NCBI RefSeq assembly: GCF_001888185.1 | Contig: NZ_CP016364.1 | Location: 558,001-622,000, forward strand | Reading direction: 5' to 3' | Length of the DNA: 64,000 nucleotides | Source of the DNA: Phaeobacter porticola | GTDB lineage: Bacteria; Pseudomonadota; Alphaproteobacteria; Rhodobacterales; Rhodobacteraceae | Part shown: positions 1 through 9,016 of the stretch, piece by piece | Layout of the letters: each line of letters opens with the position of its first letter | How positions within the stretch are numbered: position 1 is the stretch's first letter | Made by a program: the position numbers and the translations under genes | Notes under the pieces: generated by a model | Told to the model about the DNA's origin: nothing | Databases searched by the model: none | What the model saw: only the letters and a program-made list of their open reading frames with translations

Positions 1-408
1 ATAGGAATAATCATCCGCAGCTTCGGATGAAAGGCCGACCGCCTCCAGCACGCCGGGACCCCAGACCCCAGACAGGACGCCGTTCACAGACCAATTCCCC
101 AACGGGTACATCAGGTTATACCCGATCAGATAGTAAAAGATCGCGGCCAGTGAAAACAGCGCGACATTCTTGGTCAGCTGCATGGTTACGTTCTTGGATC
201 GCACCAGACCAGCCTCCAGCATCGCGAAACCGGCCGCCATCCAGAACACCAGAATGCCACCAATCAAAAACAGCAGCGAGTTGAGAATAAAGACCGTGTC
301 GGTGGCCGCAGCGCCAGCAGGCGGGGCGGCTGCAGCCTCTTGCGCGACAGCAAGACCTGGCAGGATCAGCGCCGTCAGGGCCGCAAGGGAGAGGGTTGAT
401 TTACGCAT
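1..408 (-). CDS. amtB: Ammonium transporter AmtB, 5' part (cut by window edge)
   Basis: The first 136 codons of an ammonium channel read leftward off the window. An N-terminal signal peptide (residues 1 to about 22, ending AVA) is followed by an Ala/Pro-rich linker. The first membrane helix, from about residue 38, carries the Amt signature FAMLEAGLVRSKN. The second helix holds YYLIGYNLMYP. Amt proteins form trimers in the inner membrane that conduct ammonia/ammonium. The gene lies 26 bp downstream of glnK on the same strand, the classic glnK-amtB pair in which GlnK plugs the channel under nitrogen sufficiency. The ATG at 408 begins the signal peptide directly, so the start is secure. The C-terminal part is not visible. 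Confidence 0.95.
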   Translation of the reverse strand, partial: MRKSTLSLAALTALILPGLAVAQEAAAAPPAGAAATDTVFILNSLLFLIGGILVFWMAAGFAMLEAGLVRSKNVTMQLTKNVALFSLAAIFYYLIGYNLMYPLGNWSVNGVLSGVWGPGVLEAVGLSSEAADDYSY

Positions 409-434
409 AAGTGATTTCCTTCCTTTGCGCGTCT

Positions 435-773
435 TCACAGCGCGTCGTGATTGGTTTCGCCGGTGCGCACGCGGATTGCCTGCTCAACGTCGAGAACAAA
501 GATCTTGCCGTCACCGATTTTGCCGGTGCGGGCTGTTTGGGTGATGGTGTCGACGACCTGATCGGCCAGTCCTGATGGCACGACCAGATCCAGCCGTACT
601 TTGGGTACGAAATTCACCTCATATTCCGCGCCACGGTAAATCTCGGTATGGCCAGCCTGGGCGCCAAACCCTTTGATTTCGGTGACCATCAAGCCGGACA
701 CGCCGATGGATGTCAGCGCTTCGCGAACCTCCTCCAGCTTGAACGGCTTGATGGTTGCTATGATCATTTTCAT
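435..773 (-). CDS. glnK: Nitrogen regulatory P-II protein GlnK
   Basis: A 112-residue P-II signalling protein, the usual family length. It begins MKMIIATIKPFKL, the conserved first beta strand. The T-loop contains YRGAEYEVNF with Tyr51, the site uridylylated by GlnD. The B-loop TGKIGDGKIF (about residues 83-92) binds ATP/ADP and 2-oxoglutarate. The reading frame is open a further 53 codons upstream, but that part has no family similarity, so I place the start at 773, just after an AGGGG/CAGGG stretch. Transcription runs into amtB, so I call it GlnK rather than GlnB. Nitrogen-status (NtrC/sigma-54) control is expected from the family, but I could not identify a convincing -24/-12 promoter. Confidence 0.95.
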   Translation of the reverse strand: MKMIIATIKPFKLEEVREALTSIGVSGLMVTEIKGFGAQAGHTEIYRGAEYEVNFVPKVRLDLVVPSGLADQVVDTITQTARTGKIGDGKIFVLDVEQAIRVRTGETNHDAL

Positions 774-1031
774 CCCTGAACCCCTGTCGTGATGGCTGCG
801 CCTGAACTCTTTGCAGGTGCAGAAAATCCGCTGAACCGAGTCGGTGGAACATTCACCTCCCTGTTTCCGGGGGCTGCCGCGGGGGGAGGATGAAAAAATA
901 GGCGTTCTTTTGCCGTTGCGCTTAAAAAACACCCGGCAGAGAGAGGGGAATTGCGCGCAAACTGCCCCTCAACAAAGCAGAGCAGACCGGGTATTGTCCG
1001 CAAAACGGGCAAACCGGGCAGGATCTGGAAG

Positions 1032-3278
1032 ATGGCACAAGGAACGCGGCGTCGACCTCTGGTCGCAGACAAACGCTACGCGACAGCTGGGCGTGGCACG
1101 CAGGGCAATGGCACTGCGCGCAAGTCGAAACCACGGCCAAAATCGAACGCGAAACCCCGTAAATCGGGTTGGTTCGGCCTGTTCCGTTCCGGCCGTAAAG
1201 GCGGCGGTGGTGGTGGCAGGGGACCGCGCAAACCGCAAAAGCCCAAGACCCTGTTGGGCAAGCTGCTGGCGATGGTGTTGGCTCCGTTCCGCTGGGCCTT
1301 TCGCCTGGCCTGGGGATTTACCTGGCGCATTGGCATGATCTCTGCCGCGCTGGTGGCGCTGGCTGTAGGCTATCACTACATGAAACTGCCCGAGGTTGCC
1401 GAGCTGCTGGACGGGCGCGCGCGAGGCTCTGTCACCCTGACCGACCGCAATGGCGAGGTGTTCGCTTGGCGCGGAGATCAATTCGGCGGCGTGGTCACCA
1501 GTGACACGGTGTCGCCCTATCTAAAAAACGCCATCGTCGCGACCGAGGACAAGCGGTTCTATCGGCACTTCGGGGTGTCTCCACGCGGTGTCGCCAGTGC
1601 TGTGCGCATCAACCTGCGAGAGGGACGTGGTCCGCTGTCCGGCCATGGTGGCTCCACCATCACCCAACAGACCGCCAAACTGCTCTGTCTTGGTGTGGTT
1701 TACGACCCGACGGAATGGGAGAGCGAGCGCGCTTATGAGCGTGACTGCCGCCAGGGCTCGCTCTGGCGCAAGGCCAAGGAAGCCATCTTTGCAATGGCGA
1801 TGGAGGCCAAATACACCAAGGATGAGATTCTCTCGATCTATATGAACCGCGCCTATCTGGGCGGGGGTGCTTACGGTGCAGAGGCGGCAGCGCAGCGCTA
1901 TTTCGGCAAATCTGCCAATCAGGTTGATGCGTCTGAGGCCGCGATGCTGGCGGGCCTTCTGACCGCGCCGTCGACATTGGCACCAACCAACAACTTGCAA
2001 CGCTCACAGGATCGCGCCGCCACCGTGCTGCGGCTGATGCAGGAACAGGGCTATCTGACGACGTCTGAAATGCGTTCGGCACAAAACAGCCCCGCCGTGC
2101 TGAGCGAGGCCGCCGCCGCCCGCGCCGGGGGGTATTTCGCCGATTGGGTGATGGATACCATCCCGGATTTCTTCGGCAGTGAGACAACCGAAGATGTGGT
2201 GATACGCACCACCATTGACCAGCGCCTGCAACGCGCAGCCGAGGACGCGCTGAATCACGTCTTTGACACCAAGGTCCGCAAGGGGTCTAAGGCGCAAGCC
2301 GCCATCGTGGTGATGAGCGCGGATGGCGCAGTCCGCGCCATGGTTGGCGGGCGCAAGTCCCGTGTCTCTGGTGTTTTCAACCGGGCCACACAGGCCAAGC
2401 GTCAGACCGGATCGGCCTTCAAACCCTTTGTCTATGCCACGGCGCTGGAGCTGGGGTATTCACCGCTCGACCGGGTTCTGGACGCGCAATATTGCCTGGA
2501 TGTACCTGGCTCCGGCCAGTGGTGCCCCAAGAACTACACCCGGAAATTCTATGGCGAGGTGACATTGGCGCGGGCTTTGCGCGACTCGCTGAATATTCCG
2601 GCGGTGAAAGTCTCCGAGGCCGTGGGCCGCGATCTGGTGCGCCGTGTCGCCGGTGATTTCGGGCTTGATAGTGAACTGGCCGCAGGTCCGGCACTGGCGC
2701 TTGGCGCCTCCGAAAGTACGCTGATCGACATGACAGGGGCCTATGCCGGTATTCTGAATGGCGGCTCATCGGTGACCCCTTACGGGGTGACGGAGCTGAC
2801 ATTGATCGGTGACAATACACCGATGATGGGGGCCAGTGGCGGTCTTGGGGAGCGGGTGATCCAGACCAAGGCGGCGCGGGAGTTGATCTGGATGATGGAG
2901 CAGGTGGTCTCACAAGGCAGCGGTCGTCGCGCCCAAATCCCCGGTTGGCAGGCCGCAGGCAAGACTGGCACCACTCAGGCCGCCCGCGATGCCTGGTTCG
3001 TTGGCTTCACCGCCGATTACGTGGCCGGTGTCTGGATGGGCTATGACGACAACACGCCGCTTTCTGGTGTGACGGGTGGCGGCTTGCCCGCTGATATCTG
3101 GCGCGAGGTCATGGTGCGGGTGCATGACGGGCTGCCGCCCAAGCCCCTGCCGATGATTGCACCCAAACCCATCGCCCCGCCGCCGCAACCGCAGCCCCAA
3201 CGCCGCCAGCGCCCCAATGTCGGACAGGAGCTGGGTCGTGCAGTGGATGGCCTGCTGCGCGATATCTTCGGGAACTGA
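1032..3278 (+). CDS. Class A penicillin-binding protein (transglycosylase/transpeptidase)
   Basis: A 748-residue bifunctional murein synthase. A basic, Gly/Pro/Lys-rich cytoplasmic tail (residues 1 to about 85) precedes one membrane helix (about 95-120). The GT51 glycosyltransferase domain holds the EDKRFYRHFG motif with its catalytic Glu near residue 171, and GGSTITQQ. The transpeptidase domain has all three active-site motifs: SxxK at 461-464 (SAFK), SxN at 519-521 (SLN) and KTG at 644-646. A Pro/Gln-rich tail ends the protein. The open frame extends to 951, but the ATG at 1032 has a better Shine-Dalgarno (AGGATCTGGAAG). It is shorter than E. coli PBP1A and lacks an obvious OB insert, so I give no mrc symbol. 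Divergent from glnK across about 260 bp without another gene. Confidence 0.93.
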   Translation: MAQGTRRRPLVADKRYATAGRGTQGNGTARKSKPRPKSNAKPRKSGWFGLFRSGRKGGGGGGRGPRKPQKPKTLLGKLLAMVLAPFRWAFRLAWGFTWRIGMISAALVALAVGYHYMKLPEVAELLDGRARGSVTLTDRNGEVFAWRGDQFGGVVTSDTVSPYLKNAIVATEDKRFYRHFGVSPRGVASAVRINLREGRGPLSGHGGSTITQQTAKLLCLGVVYDPTEWESERAYERDCRQGSLWRKAKEAIFAMAMEAKYTKDEILSIYMNRAYLGGGAYGAEAAAQRYFGKSANQVDASEAAMLAGLLTAPSTLAPTNNLQRSQDRAATVLRLMQEQGYLTTSEMRSAQNSPAVLSEAAAARAGGYFADWVMDTIPDFFGSETTEDVVIRTTIDQRLQRAAEDALNHVFDTKVRKGSKAQAAIVVMSADGAVRAMVGGRKSRVSGVFNRATQAKRQTGSAFKPFVYATALELGYSPLDRVLDAQYCLDVPGSGQWCPKNYTRKFYGEVTLARALRDSLNIPAVKVSEAVGRDLVRRVAGDFGLDSELAAGPALALGASESTLIDMTGAYAGILNGGSSVTPYGVTELTLIGDNTPMMGASGGLGERVIQTKAARELIWMMEQVVSQGSGRRAQIPGWQAAGKTGTTQAARDAWFVGFTADYVAGVWMGYDDNTPLSGVTGGGLPADIWREVMVRVHDGLPPKPLPMIAPKPIAPPPQPQPQRRQRPNVGQELGRAVDGLLRDIFGN

Positions 3279-3284
3279 TCAGAT

Positions 3285-3782
3285 ATGCCTCTAGCGGATC
3301 ACCTGACCATCAGATCGGCCCGTCCCGGTGACGAAACCGGGATGAGCATGGTGCTGACGGAGGTGTTGACCGATTGGAACAGCACCCGGCCCGGAGACCC
3401 TGCGCATGTGCTGGCCGCCTATATCGGTCATCCTGATCGGGTCGACTGTGCGGTCTGCGAAGGTCCTGACGGAGCTGTCGGGTTTCAGTCTCTCAGACTG
3501 GCGCTTCCCGGCAACGTCTATGAGGTTGAACCGGGCTGGGGCATCATCGGAACCTATGTGCGGCTCGATATGGGGCGGCAGGGCATCGGTCAGGCACTTT
3601 TCGCCCACAACCTGCGCGCTGCTCAAGCGGCGGGGCTAAGCTGGATCGAGGCGACCATCGGCGCTGACAATCTCAGGGCGCAGGCGTATTATGATGCCAT
3701 GGGGTTTCAGACCTACCGACCAGATGACGGTGCGGTGCGCAAACGCTGTGCGGTGTCGCGTCTGATGGAAAATCTGATATGA
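3285..3782 (+). CDS. GNAT family N-acetyltransferase
   Basis: A 165-residue protein with the GNAT fold. The acetyl-CoA-binding segment is RQGIGQALFAHNLRAA (about residues 102-117), a form of the R/Q-x-x-G-x-G/A loop. A late strand, ATIGADNLRAQAYYDAMGFQTYR, carries the usual N...YY...GF hallmark. The substrate cannot be named from sequence; amino acids, small amines and protein N-termini are all possible for the family. It starts 6 bp after the penicillin-binding protein gene and is probably cotranscribed with it. A strong terminator follows directly. Confidence 0.85.
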   Translation: MPLADHLTIRSARPGDETGMSMVLTEVLTDWNSTRPGDPAHVLAAYIGHPDRVDCAVCEGPDGAVGFQSLRLALPGNVYEVEPGWGIIGTYVRLDMGRQGIGQALFAHNLRAAQAAGLSWIEATIGADNLRAQAYYDAMGFQTYRPDDGAVRKRCAVSRLMENLI

Positions 3783-3810
3783 AAAAAGGGGCCGTTTGGC
3801 CCCTTTTTTA
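3783..3810. terminator. Bidirectional rho-independent terminator
   Basis: Stem AAAAAGGGGCC, loop GTTT, then GGCCCC followed by six T. The A-run on the left makes it functional on both strands. It sits between the convergent GNAT gene and mlaC. Confidence 0.9.
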
Positions 3811-3839
3811 CTCTGATCAATGCTTGAGACGTCAGCCTC

Positions 3840-4448
3840 TCAACTCAACCGCTTCAACTCGGCGGTCAGCTTGTTAATGTCACCCCTGTTGCGATCAAGA
3901 ATGGCACCGATTTCGGTGCGTTCGGTCAGCAGCAGGTTCACACCTTCGATGAACATGTTGTAGAACTTATCGCGGCCGGATTTGTCAGACACCAGAAAGG
4001 TCACTTCAAATGGGGCCTGACCCTTCAGCTTGGCCAGCGATTTGATCTCATAGCCTGCTTTAATCTTGCGGGCTGACTGAACCTCGACAGACCCGCCGAT
4101 GAATTCCCGGAACCGTTTGCCATATTTGCGCGAGATATAGCTCTGAAAGGCCCCGGTAAAGGCGCGCAGTTCAGAGGCGCTGGCGCTGCGCGCTTCGACA
4201 CCCAGCGCATAGCGGGCCATGATGTTCACATCGGCATAACGCACAAAGATTTTCTCGAAATCGCGGATCATTGCGCTTTCGGATTTACCTGATGCAATCA
4301 CCTTGTTGATGTCACCCACAACACTGTCGACAAGGCTGCGTGCGCCTGCTTCGCTCAGGGCAAGCAGTTTGCCGGGCAGGGCGGCGAGCCCTACAAAGGC
4401 AAGTCCCGTGGTCAGAAAACTGCGGCGGGTCAGAAAATTACTCGGCAT
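3840..4448 (-). CDS. mlaC: MlaC/Ttg2D-type periplasmic phospholipid-binding protein
   Basis: A 202-residue exported protein of the ABC-transporter auxiliary (Tol-Tol-Ttg2) family. MlaC shuttles phospholipids between the outer-membrane MlaA and the inner-membrane MlaFEDB transporter. The N-terminus has a twin-arginine-like signal (TRRSFLTTGLAF). The mature part shows the family features FEKIFVRYADVNIMARYALG and YKRFREFIGGSVEV-like segments around residues 70-120. The ATG at 4448 has GAGGAC upstream and overlaps the end of mlaA by 11 bp, so the two are translationally linked. The in-frame upstream methionines (to 4502) lie inside mlaA and precede the signal peptide, so I reject them. The genes for MlaFED are not in this window. 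Confidence 0.88.
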   Translation of the reverse strand: MPSNFLTRRSFLTTGLAFVGLAALPGKLLALSEAGARSLVDSVVGDINKVIASGKSESAMIRDFEKIFVRYADVNIMARYALGVEARSASASELRAFTGAFQSYISRKYGKRFREFIGGSVEVQSARKIKAGYEIKSLAKLKGQAPFEVTFLVSDKSGRDKFYNMFIEGVNLLLTERTEIGAILDRNRGDINKLTAELKRLS

Positions 4449-5217
4449 AGATGTCCTCATACGGATCTGAATAGGGATCCCCATAGACCCCTTCATATTC
4501 ACTTTGATCGCCGCCTAACTCAAAACGGCGATTTTGCAGATAGATCAACCGCGCTTGGGCGTAGCTGTCTGCGCTTTCGTACAAAATAGAGTCGATGGTG
4601 TCGGAATATGTGCCACGATCCCCGAGACGACGCACCACCTCGGCATAGATACCGATGTTGTCGGCTGGATTATGCCGAGCGTAGCTGATCGGATTGGTGA
4701 AGAAATCCACCAAAATGCCGGCCCCGTCGCGCGCGGTGGAGGGGCCAAAGAACGGCAGTTCCACATATGCGCCTTCGCCAACACCCCAGACGTGCAATGT
4801 CTCGCCAAAGTTGGTGTCAACCCGCGGTACATTAAAGTCAGAGGCCGGATCGCCCAGACCACCGATGCCAAAGATCGTGTTGATAACAAAGCGCGACATC
4901 GCAATGCCGGATTCCTTTAGGTTGCCTTGCAGCAGCGCGTTTACGGCCTGGCCCGGCATCGACAGGTTTTCAGCGAAGTTGTTGAAACTGGTGACCATAT
5001 CCGGTGGCACCACGGCGACATATCCTTTGGCCGCAGGGCGAAATGCAAAGCGGTCAACGCCGCGGTTGAAATTGTGGATCGACCGATTGGTGTTCTCATA
5101 GGGGTCGAATACCTCACCCGAGGTGCGCGAAACACTATCCTGGGTTGCACAGCCTGCCAGTGCCGACGTAACAGTAACCAAGGTTATCAATAATAAAGGT
5201 CGCAGCGGGAAGGTCAT
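4438..5217 (-). CDS. mlaA: MlaA/VacJ family outer-membrane lipoprotein
   Basis: A 259-residue lipoprotein with a clear lipobox (LAGC, lipidated Cys23). MlaA extracts mislocalised phospholipids from the outer leaflet of the outer membrane and hands them to MlaC. The VacJ domain is recognisable throughout: FDPYENTNRSIHNFNRGVD (about 37-55), a central FGIGGLGDPASDFNV and WGVGEGAYVELPFFGPST. The acidic tail (residues about 235-259, rich in Asp/Glu/Tyr/Pro) overlaps the mlaC start. An mlaA-mlaC pair without the transporter genes is a common alphaproteobacterial arrangement. Confidence 0.93.
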   Translation of the reverse strand: MTFPLRPLLLITLVTVTSALAGCATQDSVSRTSGEVFDPYENTNRSIHNFNRGVDRFAFRPAAKGYVAVVPPDMVTSFNNFAENLSMPGQAVNALLQGNLKESGIAMSRFVINTIFGIGGLGDPASDFNVPRVDTNFGETLHVWGVGEGAYVELPFFGPSTARDGAGILVDFFTNPISYARHNPADNIGIYAEVVRRLGDRGTYSDTIDSILYESADSYAQARLIYLQNRRFELGGDQSEYEGVYGDPYSDPYEDIYAE

Positions 5218-5403
5218 TCGCTTGAGTGTCCGATCTATCAGCAGTGGGCTTAGTTGAGACCCACTTATAAAGTTTCTCAGCTCTGCCTAGTCAGAAGCTG
5301 GGTTTGTTTACACTGTTGTGGCAGATTTGGAACATATATGGTCCGGTTTTCTGCTCGCTTGGCTGATACATAGAGCATATCGATAGGGAATTGCAGGCCT
5401 CTC

Positions 5404-7134
5404 ATGACGAAAACCTCTTTTAAGACCGGTGCCGAGGAACTGCGCGCCCATCGGCAGCGCAGCCGCAGCCTTTATTGGGCGGTCGCGATCTTCAGTTTCT
5501 TTGTGAATATGCTGATGCTGACCGGCCCACTTTACATGATGCAGGTCTATGACCGGGTTCTGGGCAGCCGCTCGGTGGCAACGCTGATCGCGCTGTCACT
5601 GCTGGTGGTGTTCCTTTATGGCACCATGGGCGTGCTGGATTATGCGCGCGGGCGGATTTTGGCGCGTGTTGGCGCACGGTTTCAGGCTGGATTAGATCAG
5701 CGCGTGTTCGACGCAATGATCCGCCGATCTGCTGTGGCGCCGGATCCTGTGGCACAAACCGGGCTGAGCGACCTGGAATCGGTGCAGCGGTTGATTGCCT
5801 CTCCGGTGCTGGGGGCCGCGTTTGACTTGCCCTGGACGCCGATCTTCCTGTTTGGCATTGCGCTGTTCCACCCTTGGCTGGGTCTATTGGCGCTGGGGGG
5901 CGGGGCGGTTCTGATTGCCATCGCTGTCTTGAACCAGCTTTTGTCCCGCAGGCCGCAGATGCAGGCCGGGATCTCGGGCCATCGCGCAAACCTCATGTCT
6001 GAGGAAATCCGCACAGAGGCGGAGATGATTCAGTCAATGGGCATGCGTCGCGCTGCCTTTGATCGCTGGAAATCCGGCCGCGATGCCGCCCTTGTCGACA
6101 GTGTGAGCGCCAGCGATGTCGGCGGCGGTTTTACCACCCTGACCAAGACACTGCGTCTGTTCCTGCAATCGGCGATGCTGGGGCTTGGCGCTTATCTGGT
6201 GCTGCAAAATCAGGTCACCGCGGGGGCGATGATTGCGGGCTCCATCCTGATGGGGCGGGCGCTGGCGCCAATCGAACTGGCGCTTGGCCAATGGGCGATG
6301 GTGCAAAGGGCGATCAAGGGGTGGCGGAATCTGGGCGAATTGCTGGAAAAAGTCCCGGAAGAGCCGGAGCGCACGGAACTGCCCAAACCCAATGCAAATC
6401 TAGAGGTGCAGGCGCTGGCCGTGGTCCCGCCCGGCGACAGCCGTCCGCAGCTGCGCAATGTCAGCTTTCGGGTGCAGCCGGGGCAGGCGATTGGCGTGAT
6501 TGGCCCCTCTGGGTCCGGAAAATCCACGCTGGCACGTGCCCTGACAGGCGCGTGGCGGCCGGCGGCGGGGACTGTGCGATTGGATGGTGCCTCGCTGGAC
6601 CAATACGCACCCGAAGTGCTGGGCCAGAACATTGGGTATCTGCCTCAGCGCGTGCAGCTGTTCGAGGGCACCATTGCACAGAATATCGCGCGGCTCATGC
6701 CGCAACCAGATTCGGCCAAGGTGGTCGCTGCTGCAAAAAAGGCCGCCGCCCATGACATGATCGTACATTTGCCCGACGGCTATGACACCCACATCACCGC
6801 CGGTGGCGGGCGTTTGTCCGGGGGGCAGATGCAGCGCGTCGCTCTGGCGCGCGCGCTTTACGATGATCCGGTGATCGTCATTCTGGATGAGCCGAACTCA
6901 AATCTCGACAATGACGGATCGGTGGCGCTGAACCGGGCCATCAAACAACTAAAGGCCGACGGCAGGTCTGTGCTGATCATGGCTCACCGTCCGGCCGCTA
7001 TTCAGGAATGTGATCTGCTGCTGGTGATTGATCAAGGCATTCAAACCGCCTTTGGTCCAAAGGATAAGGTGCTCAAAGAAATGGTGTCGAACCACCAATC
7101 CATCCAGCAGGCGACAGCCGGAGGCGTACGATGA
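5404..7134 (+). CDS. Type I secretion system permease/ATPase (PrtD/HasD family)
   Basis: A 576-residue ABC exporter half-transporter. The N-terminal transmembrane domain (about residues 20-310) has six predicted helices, with LMLTGPLYMMQVYDRVLGSR at its start, typical of PrtD/LapB-like type I exporters. The nucleotide-binding domain carries Walker A GPSGSGKST (about 367), the signature LSGGQMQRVALARAL (about 470) and Walker B VIVILDEPNSNLDN. There is no N-terminal C39 peptidase domain, consistent with export of proteins with C-terminal (RTX-like) signals. It overlaps the adaptor gene by 4 bp (ATGA). No RTX substrate or TolC-like gene is nearby. The 186 bp upstream separate it from divergent mlaA and contain no obvious gene. 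Confidence 0.92.
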   Translation: MTKTSFKTGAEELRAHRQRSRSLYWAVAIFSFFVNMLMLTGPLYMMQVYDRVLGSRSVATLIALSLLVVFLYGTMGVLDYARGRILARVGARFQAGLDQRVFDAMIRRSAVAPDPVAQTGLSDLESVQRLIASPVLGAAFDLPWTPIFLFGIALFHPWLGLLALGGGAVLIAIAVLNQLLSRRPQMQAGISGHRANLMSEEIRTEAEMIQSMGMRRAAFDRWKSGRDAALVDSVSASDVGGGFTTLTKTLRLFLQSAMLGLGAYLVLQNQVTAGAMIAGSILMGRALAPIELALGQWAMVQRAIKGWRNLGELLEKVPEEPERTELPKPNANLEVQALAVVPPGDSRPQLRNVSFRVQPGQAIGVIGPSGSGKSTLARALTGAWRPAAGTVRLDGASLDQYAPEVLGQNIGYLPQRVQLFEGTIAQNIARLMPQPDSAKVVAAAKKAAAHDMIVHLPDGYDTHITAGGGRLSGGQMQRVALARALYDDPVIVILDEPNSNLDNDGSVALNRAIKQLKADGRSVLIMAHRPAAIQECDLLLVIDQGIQTAFGPKDKVLKEMVSNHQSIQQATAGGVR

Positions 7135-8435
7135 CAAGTGATACCAGATGGTCCGCCCGTCGCCCGATGATCATTGGACTGATCGGCATGCTGATCTTGC
7201 TCGGCGGTTTTGGCACGTGGTCCGTTGCCACCTCGATTGCGGGGGCCATCGTGGCCTCTGGCCGGATCGAGGTCGATCGCAACCGTCAGGTGGTACAGCA
7301 TCTGGATGGGGGCATCGTGCGCGAAATCCTGGTGGAGGAGGGGGATACCGTGGACGAAGGCGCAGTTCTGTTGCGTCTCGATGCCAAAGAGCTGACGTCG
7401 CAGTTGGTCATCACGGAAGGTCAGCTGTTTGAACTGATGGCGCGTCGCGCCCGTCTTGATGCTGAACGTGACAGCGCAGAGACAGTTGAATTTGATGCCG
7501 AACTGCACGATCTGGCAGTGACCCAGCCCGAGGTCGCTGATCTCATGCAGGGCCAGATGAGACTGTTTCAGGCCCGCAAAGATTCTATCGCGCGCGAGAT
7601 TGATCAGCTGGAAAAACGGCGATCCCAGATCAAGGATCAGATCACGGGCGTGCTTGCGCAGCAGGACTCGCGCCGCACCCAACTCTCTTTGATCAAGCAG
7701 GAACTTTCGAATCAGCAATCTTTGCTGGACCGGGGCCTGGCACAGGCGGGCACCGTCCTCAATCTGCGGCGGACTGAGGCCGATTTGCAGGGCTCCCTGG
7801 GGGAGCTGATCGCAACCGAGGCCCAGGCCGAGGGGCGCATCACCGAGATTGATATCGAGATTTTGAAACTGGCGACCCAGCAGCGCGAAGAGGCCATCAC
7901 CCGTCTGCGCGACCTGCGCTATCAAGAACTGGAGCTGGCCGAGACCCGCCGTGCTTTGTTAGATCGGCTGGCGCGGCTCGATATCACCGCGCCGGTCTCC
8001 GGCATCGTCTATGGTCTACAGGTGCACACGCCGCGGTCGGTGATCCGGGCGGCGGATCCGGTGTTGTATCTTGTGCCGCAGGACCGCCCGCTGGTGATTG
8101 CTGCGCAAGTTGCCCCCACGGATGTGGATCAGATCTTTGTTGGGCAGGCGGTGACATTGCGGTTCCCGGCCCTTGACCAGCGTTCCACACCCGAGCTGTT
8201 CGGAACGGTCAAGCAGGTCTCTGCTGATGCGTTTGAGGATCCCAATAGCAAACTCTCCTACTACCGCACCCAGATTGAGCTGGATCCCGGTCAGCTGGAA
8301 ACCCTGCCCGCCGATACGGTGCTGATCCCCGGCATGCCGGTTGAGGGCTATATCCGCACGGCGGACCGCACCCCGCTCGCCTATCTGGTCAAACCGCTGT
8401 CGGATTACTTTGTCCGCGCCTTCCGAGAGAGCTGA
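7131..8435 (+). CDS. HlyD family type I secretion periplasmic adaptor
   Basis: A 434-residue membrane-fusion protein. A single N-terminal membrane helix (about 12-34) is followed by a lipoyl half-motif around QVVQHLDGGIVREILVEEGD. Next comes a long coiled-coil hairpin (about 95-280, rich in Gln/Glu/Arg/Leu). The second lipoyl half is ITAPVSGIVYGLQVHT and a beta-barrel domain ends the protein. It would bridge the ABC exporter to a TolC-type channel. Coupled to the upstream gene by an ATGA overlap; a strong terminator lies about 30 bp beyond the stop. Confidence 0.93.
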   Translation: MTSDTRWSARRPMIIGLIGMLILLGGFGTWSVATSIAGAIVASGRIEVDRNRQVVQHLDGGIVREILVEEGDTVDEGAVLLRLDAKELTSQLVITEGQLFELMARRARLDAERDSAETVEFDAELHDLAVTQPEVADLMQGQMRLFQARKDSIAREIDQLEKRRSQIKDQITGVLAQQDSRRTQLSLIKQELSNQQSLLDRGLAQAGTVLNLRRTEADLQGSLGELIATEAQAEGRITEIDIEILKLATQQREEAITRLRDLRYQELELAETRRALLDRLARLDITAPVSGIVYGLQVHTPRSVIRAADPVLYLVPQDRPLVIAAQVAPTDVDQIFVGQAVTLRFPALDQRSTPELFGTVKQVSADAFEDPNSKLSYYRTQIELDPGQLETLPADTVLIPGMPVEGYIRTADRTPLAYLVKPLSDYFVRAFRES

Positions 8436-8465
8436 CCCGATTTCACGGCCTGATGGGCAAGCGTC

Positions 8466-8495
8466 GCAAAACCGTCCCTACGGGGGCGGTTTTTT
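8466..8495 (+). terminator. Rho-independent terminator of the type I secretion operon
   Basis: An 11-bp stem (AAAACCGTCCC with GGGGCGGTTTT, one G-T pair) with a TACG loop, followed by T residues. It lies between the adaptor gene and the RidA gene. Confidence 0.88.
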
Positions 8496-8557
8496 GCTTT
8501 CCGCCCTGCCGCTTCCCGGTTAGCGTTCCGCGAAACCTGACACAAAGGACCACCCCC

Positions 8558-9016
8558 ATGGATATCGAAGCCAAACTCAAAGACCTGGGCATTCAACTGC
8601 CAAGCGCACCAGCCCCTGCAGCCAACTACGTGCCCTATGTAGTGGTGGACAATATGGTCTATATCTCCGGCCAGATTTCTGCCGGTCCTGAGGGTCTGAT
8701 CACCGGTAAACTGGGCGCGGATATGGATGTGGCCGCTGGTCAAAAGGCAGCCCGCCAATGCGCCATCGCGCTGCTGGCGCAGCTGAAAGCCGCCTGTGAC
8801 GGTGATCTGAACCGTCTGAAGCGCGTTGTGAAACTAGGTGCATTTGTCAATTCCACCGACAGCTTCACTGACCAGCCGCAGGTGGTGAACGGGGCCTCTG
8901 ACCTGATGGTCGAGGTGCTGGGTGATGCCGGGCGTCATGCCCGTGCCGCTGTCAGCGCGCCCTCGCTGCCGCTGGGCGTGGCAGTGGAAATCGACGGCGT
9001 GTTTCAGATCTCATGA
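8558..9016 (+). CDS. RidA family protein (YjgF/YER057c/UK114)
   Basis: A 152-residue member of the long RidA subgroup. Classical RidA hydrolyses reactive enamines/imines released by PLP enzymes. Recognisable segments are NYVPYVVVDNMVYISGQIS, the central KAARQCAIALLAQLK and the C-terminal SLPLGVAVEIDGVFQI. I do not see the canonical catalytic Arg motif (TRS/CVEV) of true RidA: the equivalent position reads SLPLGVAVE, so deaminase activity is uncertain. The ATG at 8558 is preceded by AAAGGA. It overlaps the next gene by 4 bp and heads a four-gene run ending in the pterin dehydratase. Confidence 0.87.
   Translation: MDIEAKLKDLGIQLPSAPAPAANYVPYVVVDNMVYISGQISAGPEGLITGKLGADMDVAAGQKAARQCAIALLAQLKAACDGDLNRLKRVVKLGAFVNSTDSFTDQPQVVNGASDLMVEVLGDAGRHARAAVSAPSLPLGVAVEIDGVFQIS

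Noticed and set aside
774-1031. Sigma-54 or NtrC promoter for glnK
   Set aside because: Expected from family knowledge, but I could not find a convincing GG-N10-GC or NtrC site pair.
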